Source: Paenibacillus_I sp035510375 (GTDB lineage Bacteria; Bacillota; Bacilli; Paenibacillales; Paenibacillaceae). From it: a DNA stretch of 64,000 nt. The notes below the pieces were generated by a model that saw only the letters and a program-made list of their open reading frames with translations, did not search any database and was not told the DNA's origin. A program made the position numbers and the translations under genes. The DNA is taken from assembly GCF_035510375.1 (NCBI RefSeq), contig NZ_DATKHG010000051.1; one strand, 5' to 3'. Every line of letters begins with the position of its first letter. The stretch's first letter is position 1. Positions 16,051 through 23,967 of this stretch are shown here, piece after piece.

Positions 16051-16459
16051 CGGAAAGTTTGCCGTAAGCCGGGTTCTGTACTTCCGGTGGTCTGTACGGG
16101 AACGACCCTCCCACCATTGAAGCGACAATCATCTATCTAGGCCGCCCATTGCTGTGCGGCTCAAGCAACCAACCCGAACGCGTCTCGGGCCAAGACTGCG
16201 GCGCTCGCGCGCCGCCGCGTTCTCTTCGGTCTTGCTCCGGATGGGGTTTACCAGCCGCGTTGTCACCAACGCCGCTCGTGGTCTCTTACACCACGGTTCC
16301 ACCCTTGCCTGTGCCGGCATGCCGGCCATCGGCGGTCCGTTTCTGTGGCACTATCCTTCAGCTCGCGCTGACTGGACGTTATCCAGCATCCTGCCCTATG
16401 GAGCCCGGACTTTCCTCCCGCGGCGCGAAGCCGCCGGCGATTGTCTGTCAAACTTTCCG
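16051..16459 (-). ncRNA. rnpB: RNase P RNA, class A-like architecture
   Basis: About 409 nt. The ends pair as P1: CGGAAAGTTTG at the 5' end and its exact complement CAAACTTTCCG at the 3' end. Conserved core elements on the minus strand are GAGGAAAGTCCGGGCTC (CR-I), ACAGAAAC (CR-II), AAGGGTGGAACCG and GGTAAACCCCATCCGGAGCA (CR-III/P8-P10 region), CTAGATAGATGATTGTC (CR-IV) and ACAGAACCCGGCTTA (CR-V). The catalytic RNA matures the 5' ends of tRNAs with RnpA. The sequence follows the E. coli (class A) layout (CTCCATAGGGCAGG, CCGCCGATGGCC, GGTTGCTTGAGCC) rather than that of B. subtilis class B. Confidence 0.96.
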
Positions 16460-16470
16460 TCGTACTAGTA

Positions 16471-16499
16471 AGTATACTAGGAATCCGTCTAAAGCTCAA
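16471..16499 (-). promoter_or_regulatory. rnpB sigma-A promoter
   Basis: TTGAGC (complement of 16494-16499), a 17 bp spacer and TATACT (complement of 16471-16476). Transcription would start near 16464, five bases before the P1 helix. Confidence 0.85.
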
Positions 16500-16628
16500 C
16501 CGTGATCGTTTGGCAGCGCTGGGAACGATCTGCGCCTCCGCGACGGCCGGCGTCATCGCGTGCAGCGAGAACAGCTTGCGGCGGCGCGGCGGCGGGCGGC
16601 GTTGGGCGAAGCATGACGCACAGCCTTC

Positions 16629-17744
16629 TCATACGAACCGGAACGGCTCGGTGTCCACCGCCGATGCGACGACGTCGGTGACGTATTTGCGCTCGGTCAA
16701 GGCACCCGTCAGCCATTCGGCGACCTTCGCCTTCATGATCTTCTCCACATTATGGCCGGGGTCGATCAACGCGATTCCGGCGGCAAGCGCATCGTGCGCC
16801 GTATGGTAATCAATATCTCCGGTAACGAGCACATCGGCGCCGGCGAACAGGGCGTGGCGCACGTACCGCGATCCGGAGCCGCCGAGCACCGCCACCTTGC
16901 GAACCGGCTTGTCGGGATCGCCCACGACACGGGCATACGGCACGCCGAAGGCGCGTTTGACGTCGTCCGCGAGCTTCGACAGCGGAACCGCCGCAGGCAG
17001 CTTCCCGACACGCCCGAGACCGAACGAACGCCCTTTCAGATCCATCGGATACAAATCGTAAGCGACTTCCTCGTAAGGATGCGCTTTGAGCATCGCCTGC
17101 ACCGCCTTGCGGCGGACCTGCTCCGGAACAACGGTCTCGACGCGCACTTCCTTGGCCCGCTCCAGCTTGCCCGGCTCGCCCGCGAACGGATCCGTGTCGT
17201 CCCCGGGAAGGAAAGTGCCGATGCCTTCCATGTTGAAGCTGCACTTGCTGTAGCGGCCGATTACGCCCGCGCCGGCGTTCCAGACGGCCTCCAGCACTTT
17301 CTCGTGATGCTCTTCCGGAACGAACACGACGAGCTTGTATAGCTTATCCGTATGGATTTCCTCCAAGGCGTCGCGCCCGTCCAAGCCGAGCAGCTCCGCC
17401 ATCCAGTCGTTGATGCCGCCCTCCGCCACATCCAGATTCGTATGGGCGATATAGACGGCGATATCGTTCTTGATCAGCTTCTCATACAGGCGCCCCGCCG
17501 GCGTTGCGGTATCGATCTTGGCCAGCGGCCGGTAAATGACCGCATGATGCGCGATAATCAGATCCGCGCCGGCTTCGATCGCCTCGTCCGCGACGGCGTC
17601 CGTCACGTCCAAAGCGACCAGCACCTTGCGTATTTCCTTTTGCAGCGTGCCGACCTGCAGGCCGATCTTGTCGCCCTCGACCGCATAATGCTTCGGCGCC
17701 AGCGTTTCCATCAATTGTGCAACGGTTTGACCGTGTGCAAACAT
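16629..17744 (-). CDS. Nif3-like dinuclear metal-centre protein (YqfO)
   Basis: 371 residues from ATG 17744 (MFAHGQTVAQLMETLAPKHY), with GGGGAGG upstream. It is a Nif3/DUF34 protein with the central PII-like insertion typical of Firmicutes YqfO. Metal-site motifs include IIAHHAVIYRP, AHTNLDVAEGGINDW and ITGDIDYHTAH (reading VTGDIDYHTAH) with a late LIDPGHNVEK. Biochemical function is debated; GTP cyclohydrolase-like activity has been suggested for relatives. It overlaps trmK by 34 bases, the same pairing as yqfN-yqfO in Bacillus. Confidence 0.93.
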   Translation of the reverse strand: MFAHGQTVAQLMETLAPKHYAVEGDKIGLQVGTLQKEIRKVLVALDVTDAVADEAIEAGADLIIAHHAVIYRPLAKIDTATPAGRLYEKLIKNDIAVYIAHTNLDVAEGGINDWMAELLGLDGRDALEEIHTDKLYKLVVFVPEEHHEKVLEAVWNAGAGVIGRYSKCSFNMEGIGTFLPGDDTDPFAGEPGKLERAKEVRVETVVPEQVRRKAVQAMLKAHPYEEVAYDLYPMDLKGRSFGLGRVGKLPAAVPLSKLADDVKRAFGVPYARVVGDPDKPVRKVAVLGGSGSRYVRHALFAGADVLVTGDIDYHTAHDALAAGIALIDPGHNVEKIMKAKVAEWLTGALTERKYVTDVVASAVDTEPFRFV

Positions 17745-18493
17745 GCGAGCACCTCCCCGATCGTATCGATGCGCCCTCTCAGCAAGGCGCTTTTGCCGCG
17801 CGCTTCCGCCTGTTCGGAAAGCTCGATGCTGCGGCAGATGGCCCGCAGCTTGTCCCGCTCGCTTTCCCACTTCCGCACCAAAACGCCATCCGGCTGCCGC
17901 AGCAGCCAAGGGCCCATGCGGATCAGCCACTCGCGTTTCTGCTCCTGCGGCCGCGCAAGCGGCAGGAAAGCCGCATCGTACAATGCCCGGTTCAGCGGAC
18001 CGGCGTCGGCGACCTTGACGGCGTGAAGCACCTCATAGATTTTGCCGTCTTCCTCCAAAATCCGCTCGCCGGCCAAATACCAGCCGCTGTCCAGCAGCCA
18101 CTCGCGAACCGCATCCTCACCGACGTTCGGCTGCAGAACAAGCGTCCCTACGCCCCGCAGCTTGCCCGCCGCCTCCCCTTGCGCCAAAATGGCCGACATC
18201 AGCGCGCCGCCCATACCGGCGATGGTCACGCAGTCCGCCTCTCCCGCTTCAATAGCCGCAAGTCCGTCCGCTTGCCGGGCCGCAATCCGGCCGGACAAGC
18301 CGGCGGCGGCGATCTGGCTCCGCGCGGCCTGAAGCGGCCCTTCGTTCAGCTCTCCCGCAATAGCCCCTGCCGCCTTGCCGCTCTGAACCAAATAAACGGG
18401 CAGCAGCGCATGATCCGATCCGATGTCCGCGACGCGCGCGCCCGGCGGCACGAGATCGGCGATGGCCAGCAGCCGTTTGGATAATTTCAACAT
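17711..18493 (-). CDS. trmK: tRNA (adenine22-N1)-methyltransferase TrmK
   Basis: 260 residues from ATG 18493 (MLKLSKRLLAIADLVPPGA). The SAM motif VADIGSDHALLPVYL and catalytic-loop IAGMGGALM are the TrmK hallmarks; a C-terminal helical region follows. It methylates N1 of A22 in tRNA. The start overlaps the stop of the upstream gene (TGACATG), and an in-frame TTG at 18511 is a weaker alternative. The gene sits in the order rpoD - membrane protein - trmK - nif3, as in B. subtilis apart from the added membrane gene. Confidence 0.95.
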   Translation of the reverse strand: MLKLSKRLLAIADLVPPGARVADIGSDHALLPVYLVQSGKAAGAIAGELNEGPLQAARSQIAAAGLSGRIAARQADGLAAIEAGEADCVTIAGMGGALMSAILAQGEAAGKLRGVGTLVLQPNVGEDAVREWLLDSGWYLAGERILEEDGKIYEVLHAVKVADAGPLNRALYDAAFLPLARPQEQKREWLIRMGPWLLRQPDGVLVRKWESERDKLRAICRSIELSEQAEARGKSALLRGRIDTIGEVLACLHTVKPLHN

Positions 18494-18494
18494 G

Positions 18495-19322
18495 TCAGGC
18501 AACCCACGCAATCACTTGTTTTCTGATGGCGAACAGAATCGCTCCGCCCAAAGCCATTTTAACGATTAATTGAAGCTGAATCCAGCCCTGCTCATCGAGC
18601 AAAAACGCGGTATGCACCTCCGGCATGAACCAGAGCAGCGCCCCGGTAACGAACAGCACGGCCGAGGCGGGCTTCGACCACCTGCGGACGAACCAGCTGA
18701 GCCAGCCGAACACGAACGCGCCCGGAACCCAATACAGCTGAACCTGATACCACTCCGTTCCCGCCGCGCTTTTCGCGAGCAGCACCGCGTAGACGAGAAT
18801 CAACGCGGCCCATCCGGAAAAATGCAGGATGGGAATACGGGCTCCGATTCCGAAGACGATCCAGAACAAGCCGCACAACGTCAAAAACGCGCTGCTCGCC
18901 CCCCAGCCGTCCACACCGTGCAGACGGAGCATATAAAGTCCGATTCCCAGCAGGAAGAACATTCCGAGCCCGATATAGGCCAGCCCCGCCGCTTCGTTCT
19001 TGGCGCGGCAGCGTTGACCGAACAGCAGAAGCCCGAGCACCGCCGTCAGCGCCAACCCGGTTTGCAATAGAGGGTGAAAAGCGTTAAAATATAAAGCAAC
19101 TAGGGAGATCAAGGAAAAAGCCCCAAATGCAAGGAGCCACTGCTTGCCGCTGGATTTGCCGAGCGCGGCCGCCGCTCTACCTGTGAAGCCTGCGGGCGCA
19201 CGCTCCGTTTGTTGGTCTACATACAGGTTAAGCAGAAAATCGCAATATTGCTCCGGCAGCAGCTTGCTCCGCCGCCAATAATCGATTTCCCTGACGATGG
19301 TTCTGCGGCGCTCATCATTCAT
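18495..19322 (-). CDS. Multi-pass membrane protein of unknown function
   Basis: 275 residues. A soluble N-terminal section of about 60 residues (IVREIDYWRRSKLLPEQYCDFLLNLY) precedes about eight hydrophobic helices. The N-terminal short helical motif resembles the cytoplasmic domain that heads some DUF2157-like membrane proteins, but I cannot assign a family firmly. It lies between rpoD and trmK; the stop overlaps the trmK start region, so it is probably translated with trmK. Confidence 0.75.
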   Translation of the reverse strand: MNDERRRTIVREIDYWRRSKLLPEQYCDFLLNLYVDQQTERAPAGFTGRAAAALGKSSGKQWLLAFGAFSLISLVALYFNAFHPLLQTGLALTAVLGLLLFGQRCRAKNEAAGLAYIGLGMFFLLGIGLYMLRLHGVDGWGASSAFLTLCGLFWIVFGIGARIPILHFSGWAALILVYAVLLAKSAAGTEWYQVQLYWVPGAFVFGWLSWFVRRWSKPASAVLFVTGALLWFMPEVHTAFLLDEQGWIQLQLIVKMALGGAILFAIRKQVIAWVA

Positions 19323-19373
19323 CCGTCTCGTATCCCCCAGCCCAAGTGTCGTTCAGCCATACCCGCGGAAAAT

Positions 19374-19408
19374 GAAAGAAAAGACCTGACTGCAGCCGCA
19401 GAAAGGTC
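19374..19408 (-). terminator. rpoD terminator
   Basis: On the minus strand GACCT-TT-CTGC-GGCT-GCAG-TC-AGGTC followed by TTTTCTTTC, 14 bases past the rpoD stop. Confidence 0.82.
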
Positions 19409-19422
19409 GTATGGTCTCCGTT

Positions 19423-20553
19423 TTACTCCAGAAAATCTTTAAGCCGCTTGCTCCGGCTCGGGTGGCGCAGCTTGCGGAGCGCTTTCGCCTCGATCTGGCG
19501 AATCCTCTCGCGCGTAACGCCGAACACCTTGCCGACTTCCTCCAGCGTGCGCGTCCGTCCGTCGTCGAGGCCAAAACGCAGCCGCAGCACATTCTCCTCG
19601 CGCTCGGTCAGCGTATCGAGCACATCCTCAAGCTGCTCCTTCAGCAGCTCATAGGCCGCCGCATCGGCGGGGGCAAGCGCCTCCTGATCCTCGATGAAAT
19701 CGCCCAGATGCGAGTCGTCCTCTTCCCCGATCGGCGTCTCCAGCGACACCGGCTCCTGCGCGATCTTCATGATCTCCCGCACCTTATCCGTGCTTAAATC
19801 CATTTCGGCGGCAATTTCCTCCGGCGTAGGCTCGCGGCCGAGCTCCTGCAGCAGCTGTCTGGACACCCGGATCAGCTTGTTGATCGTTTCCACCATATGA
19901 ACCGGAATGCGGATCGTCCGCGCCTGGTCGGCGATCGCCCGCGTAATGGCCTGGCGAATCCACCATGTGGCGTAGGTGCTGAATTTGTAGCCCTTCTGGT
20001 AGTCGAATTTCTCGACCGCCTTGATCAGGCCCATGTTGCCCTCCTGAATCAAGTCGAGGAAAAGCATGCCTCGTCCTACATACCGCTTCGCGATGCTTAC
20101 GACAAGCCGAAGATTCGCCTCGGCGAGCCGCCGCTTCGCTTCCTCGTCGCCGTTCTCGATCCGCTTCGCGAGCTCGACCTCGTCGTCCGCCGACAAAAGC
20201 GGCACCCTGCCGATTTCCTTCAAATACATCCGCACAGGGTCGTTGATTTTGATGCCCGGCGGCAGCGCCAAATCGTCGTCGAAGTTGAATTCGTCGTTCT
20301 CCCGTTCCTCGTCGTTGCTGCCTCCGAGCGGGTGATGATCGTCTTCGTTCTCGTTCACCACCTCAATGCCCACATCGTCGAGCTGCTCGAAAAACTCATC
20401 GATCTGCTCCGGGTCTTGATCGAAGGGCGACAGCTTCTCCATGATTTCCTTGTAGGTCAAGGAGGAACGCTTCTTGCCCTGCTCGATCAGTTGGTCTTTC
20501 ACCATTTCCAATTTCTGTTCCGCATCCAGTTCCGTATGTTGATCGTTCGCCAT
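19423..20553 (-). CDS. rpoD: Primary sigma factor SigA (RpoD)
   Basis: 376 residues, normal for Bacillales SigA. Region 1.1 at the N-terminus is followed by the linker DPVRMYLKEIGRVPLL (1.2), LRLVVSIAKRYVGRGMLFLDLIQEGN (2.1-2.2), YATWWIRQAITRAIADQ (2.3-2.4), region 3, and VTRERIRQIEAKALRKLRHP (4.2) near the C-terminus. It directs RNA polymerase to the housekeeping promoters found in this window. It lies 37 bases downstream of dnaG, the classical dnaG-rpoD macromolecular synthesis arrangement. Confidence 0.99.
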   Translation of the reverse strand: MANDQHTELDAEQKLEMVKDQLIEQGKKRSSLTYKEIMEKLSPFDQDPEQIDEFFEQLDDVGIEVVNENEDDHHPLGGSNDEERENDEFNFDDDLALPPGIKINDPVRMYLKEIGRVPLLSADDEVELAKRIENGDEEAKRRLAEANLRLVVSIAKRYVGRGMLFLDLIQEGNMGLIKAVEKFDYQKGYKFSTYATWWIRQAITRAIADQARTIRIPVHMVETINKLIRVSRQLLQELGREPTPEEIAAEMDLSTDKVREIMKIAQEPVSLETPIGEEDDSHLGDFIEDQEALAPADAAAYELLKEQLEDVLDTLTEREENVLRLRFGLDDGRTRTLEEVGKVFGVTRERIRQIEAKALRKLRHPSRSKRLKDFLE

Positions 20554-20590
20554 ACTCCGACTCCCTCCTCCCTAGACACGTTCATGCCGT

Positions 20591-22426
20591 TCAGCTTCTC
20601 AACTGTCTCTCTAGGGTTGTAATCTCAAATGCAATTTGCGCGGCCCGGATTACGTCGCCCGACCGTTCCGCCCTCACCCATTCTTCCTTCCGTTCTTCCA
20701 GCTCTCGAAGCTTGGGCTGCTTCAGGACGTCCGCCACATAGGCTTCCAGCACGCTCCCGTCGTAAGGCGGGACGGCATCCATGCTCAGGATGGACGTTGC
20801 GGTCCTCTCAAGCCGTTCATCCCGGAGCGAGGCGATGAACCGGCTGACCTCCGGGTCGTTTCCTTGGGAATAATAAGCATATAGGTAAGCGGCCAAAGCC
20901 GCATGATCCTCCACATTAAACGCATCGCCGAGCCTGTCGTGAACGAGCTCCGCGGCCTCGGCGTCCTGCATCATCCAGTACAATAACCTGCGTTCGACCT
21001 GATAGTGTGCAGGCATGACGGGAGGACGATCGGACGTACGGCGTACTTCATTCATACCATTATTCCACGATTGTTCGTCTTTATCCCTTCGCGGACGCAC
21101 TTTTTGCGTCGTTTCGCGGATCTGGAAGCACTCCTGCTTCAATACGTCAAGCGTGAGACCGAACTCCTTGGAAAGCTCCTTGAGGTAAAATTCGCGTTCG
21201 GTGGGCGAGTCCAAGTCCGCCACGATCCGGACCGCCTCCAGGACGTAATTTTTGCGTCCTTCTTCTTCTAGGAGTTTATGGCTTTTTCGCAAAAATATTA
21301 ATCTGAATTTCGTAACCGATACCGGCTGGTCCATAATCTCGCGAAGAAAAGACTGGGGTCCGTATTCCGCGATGTATTCGTCGGGATCCTTCCGTCCGGG
21401 CAGCAGCGCAACCGATACGCGCATCCCCGTCTTCTCCAGCATCGGGATCGCCTTGAGGGCGGCTGCTTGTCCGGCGTCGTCACCATCATAGCAGATGACG
21501 ACCTCGTCGGCGTTGCGGCGCATCATTTCCGCATGCTCCTCGGTAAATGCCGTGCCCATTGTCGCGACACCGTTAGGAACGCCGGCGTTCCAGGCCTTGA
21601 TGACATCCATATAACCCTCGAATAATACGATCTTGCGGCTTTTGCGGATCGACGCCCGCGCCTGGTGAAAATTGTACAGGCTGCGGCTTTTGTGAAACAG
21701 CATCGAATCGGACGAGTTCAAATATTTCGGCTGCCCGTCGCCCAGCACCCTACCCGCAAAGGCGATCACCTTCCCGTCCCGGTCCCGAATCGGAAACATG
21801 ATCCGGTCCCGAAACCGGTCGACATAACCGGAGCCGTCGTTCTTGGCCGAGAGCAGCCCCCCCTGCTCCATAAGAGCAAGATTGTAATCCCGCTTCTCCA
21901 GAAATTTGGCGAGCGCGTCCCAACGATCCGGCGCGTAACCGATCATGAATTGATCGATCAGCTTGTCCGTCATCCCTCTCTCGCGGAGGTAAGCTTTGGC
22001 CGCTATGCCGAATTCGGTATTGAGAAGCAGGTAATGGTAGTAACGGGCCGCATAGTCATGCGCTTCAAGAAGAATCTTGCGGTCCTTCTGCTCGGCCGTA
22101 TGTTCTCCCGAAGGATGCGATAATCCCCATGTGACCGGCACGCCCGCTTCCTCCGCCATCGCGCGGACGGCTTCCGGAAACGAGTAGCCCTCGATCTCCA
22201 TCGTGAAATGAATGGCGTTTCCGCCTTTCCCGCAGCCGTAGCAATGGAAAATCCCTTTCTCCGGCGTGACGGTGAACGAAGGCGTCTTCTCGGAGTGAAA
22301 AGGGCAAAGCCCTTTCATATATTTCCCGCTTTTGCTCAGATGAACGTACCTGCCGACCGTTCCGACGATATCGTGATGCTTGAGGACGGCTTCGATCGCC
22401 TCCTCGGGAATTCTGCCGCCGGTCAT
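20591..22426 (-). CDS. dnaG: DNA primase DnaG
   Basis: 611 residues from ATG 22426 (MTGGRIPEEAIEAVLKHHDI). AAGGTGA lies five bases upstream; the earlier ATG at 22441 lacks a binding site. The zinc-binding CHC2 motif is at Cys-41, His-44, Cys-62 and Cys-65; the catalytic Toprim motifs EGYMDVIKAW and CYDGDDAGQAA follow. The C-terminal helicase-interaction domain starts around 450. It makes RNA primers for replication at the fork. Upstream of rpoD on the same strand. Confidence 0.98.
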   Translation of the reverse strand: MTGGRIPEEAIEAVLKHHDIVGTVGRYVHLSKSGKYMKGLCPFHSEKTPSFTVTPEKGIFHCYGCGKGGNAIHFTMEIEGYSFPEAVRAMAEEAGVPVTWGLSHPSGEHTAEQKDRKILLEAHDYAARYYHYLLLNTEFGIAAKAYLRERGMTDKLIDQFMIGYAPDRWDALAKFLEKRDYNLALMEQGGLLSAKNDGSGYVDRFRDRIMFPIRDRDGKVIAFAGRVLGDGQPKYLNSSDSMLFHKSRSLYNFHQARASIRKSRKIVLFEGYMDVIKAWNAGVPNGVATMGTAFTEEHAEMMRRNADEVVICYDGDDAGQAAALKAIPMLEKTGMRVSVALLPGRKDPDEYIAEYGPQSFLREIMDQPVSVTKFRLIFLRKSHKLLEEEGRKNYVLEAVRIVADLDSPTEREFYLKELSKEFGLTLDVLKQECFQIRETTQKVRPRRDKDEQSWNNGMNEVRRTSDRPPVMPAHYQVERRLLYWMMQDAEAAELVHDRLGDAFNVEDHAALAAYLYAYYSQGNDPEVSRFIASLRDERLERTATSILSMDAVPPYDGSVLEAYVADVLKQPKLRELEERKEEWVRAERSGDVIRAAQIAFEITTLERQLRS

Positions 22427-22465
22427 CCCTATCACCTTCATCCTAATAACACGTAATACTATTCG

Positions 22466-22936
22466 CTACGGTTCACTATTCTCCTGCATGCCGGCCAAAA
22501 CTTTTGTCAGCTTTTGTTGAAAACGGGCCCGGTCTTCGGCCGTCATCGCCTTGGGGCCCTTCGTCCTGCCGCCGCCTCTGCGCGTCTTCGCCTGCTCGTG
22601 CCGCCGCTCCATCAGAAAATCGATCGTCCCGTCGGTGTACCGCTGCCCCCGGTTCGACAGCACCACCGCCCGTTTGGCGAGCGCCACCGTCGCCAAGCCG
22701 AAATCCTGGGTGACGACGATGTCGCCGGGACCCACGAGGTTCGAAATGTACAGGTCGACCGATTGGCTGCTTCTGTCCACCTGCTTGATCTCGACCCCCG
22801 GCTCCGGCTCGAGAAGATGGTCGTACGAGGCCACAAGCAGCACGGGGACGGAAAAGGCGCGGGCCGTATCGGCGATTTCTTGCTTGACGGGGCAAGCGTC
22901 CGCATCAACGACGATGCGGGCAGCTTTATTGGTCAC
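22466..22936 (-). CDS. yqxD: YaiI/YqxD family protein (UPF0178, DUF188)
   Basis: 156 residues. The N-terminal VDADACPVKQEI motif and the central LVGPGDIVVTQDFGLATVALAKRAVVLSNRG define the UPF0178 family, which has a NYN/PIN-like nuclease fold with conserved Asp residues. The C-terminus is basic (HEQAKTRRGGGRTKGPKAM). Function not established. It lies directly upstream of dnaG, as yqxD does in B. subtilis. Confidence 0.93.
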   Translation of the reverse strand: MTNKAARIVVDADACPVKQEIADTARAFSVPVLLVASYDHLLEPEPGVEIKQVDRSSQSVDLYISNLVGPGDIVVTQDFGLATVALAKRAVVLSNRGQRYTDGTIDFLMERRHEQAKTRRGGGRTKGPKAMTAEDRARFQQKLTKVLAGMQENSEP

Positions 22937-23035
22937 AGATGAATCACCGCACTCTGGAAAAAGGTACCTGCCTCTATTATTATATACGCTGGCGGACCTA
23001 AAAATCCTGCCTGAAAGCGAGCTTTTCGACCTGAG

Positions 23036-23887
23036 TCATTCGCCCCTTGACAGCCCGTTTCCGCGCACGCATTCCATGATCAGGCTTGCCGTCTCTTCTA
23101 CCGCTTTATGCGAGACATCGATAACGACGCAGCCGAGCCTTCTCATAACATCGTCCGCATAAGCCAGCTCGCGCTCGATCCGCTCGGTTGTGGCATAAGG
23201 CGCATTGTCCGGCAAGCCGAGCGCCTTCAGCCGCTCCTTGCGGATGATGTTCAGGTAATGCGTGCCGATCGTCAGTCCTACAATTTTGTGCTTCGGGAGC
23301 TTGAACAGCTCCGGAGGCAGCTTCAGCTCGGGAACGAGCGGCACGTTGGCGACTTTGAACTTTTTGTGCGCCAGGTACATGGACAAGGGCGTCTTCGACG
23401 TGCGCGACACGCCGACCAGCACGATGTCCGCCTTCATGACGCCGGTCGTGTCCTTCGCGTCGTCATATTTAACGGCGAATTCCACCGCGTCGACTTTGCG
23501 GAAGTAGTCCGCGTCCAGCACATGATTCAAGCCCGGCTCTTGCCTGGCTTTTATCCCCGTCTGCCTTTCGAGGCTCCCGATAAGAGGCCCGAGCACGTCG
23601 ATCGCGGGAACGCCCTGCTCGGCAGCCCTTCTGGCCATATATTCGCGGAGGCCGGGGATGACGAGCGTATAAAGGATCACCGCTTTTTCGGCTTTCGCCT
23701 TGTCCAGCACCTTCTCGACCATCCCCTCGTCCTGCACGAAAGGCGCCCGGCGAATATCGGCGTATGCCGGATGGAACTGGGCCACCGCGGCTCTGACGAC
23801 GACCTCGCCGGTATCGCCGGCCGAATCGGACAGCACATAAATGACGATCTCGGCATTCAAGCCGGCTGCAATCCATGACCTGCTCAT
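23036..23887 (-). CDS. Bifunctional regulatory kinase/phosphorylase of PEP synthase or PPDK (YqfL, DUF299)
   Basis: 283 residues from ATG 23887 (MSRSWIAAGLNAEIVIYVLS), with GGGGAG upstream. The N-terminal VLSDSAGDTGEVVV and the P-loop-like VGVSRTSKTPLSMYLA are hallmarks. Members reversibly phosphorylate and inactivate pyruvate phosphate dikinase or PEP synthase using ADP/Pi. The target is not encoded in this window. Located as yqfL is in B. subtilis, between yqxD and glyS. Confidence 0.93.
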   Translation of the reverse strand: MSRSWIAAGLNAEIVIYVLSDSAGDTGEVVVRAAVAQFHPAYADIRRAPFVQDEGMVEKVLDKAKAEKAVILYTLVIPGLREYMARRAAEQGVPAIDVLGPLIGSLERQTGIKARQEPGLNHVLDADYFRKVDAVEFAVKYDDAKDTTGVMKADIVLVGVSRTSKTPLSMYLAHKKFKVANVPLVPELKLPPELFKLPKHKIVGLTIGTHYLNIIRKERLKALGLPDNAPYATTERIERELAYADDVMRRLGCVVIDVSHKAVEETASLIMECVRGNGLSRGE

Positions 23888-23926
23888 TCCGCTCTCCCCT
23901 TCCACGGATCGTCGGCTCGTTACGAC

Positions 23927-23967
23927 GGCTTACGGCTTACGGCTTACGGCTATAGCTTATGGCTTAC
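23927..23967. repeat. GGCTTAC heptamer tandem repeat at the glyS 3' end
   Basis: GGCTTAC occurs three times in a row (23927-23947), then degenerate copies GGCTATA and GCTTAT and a last GGCTTAC reaching the glyS stop codon. Confidence 0.8.
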
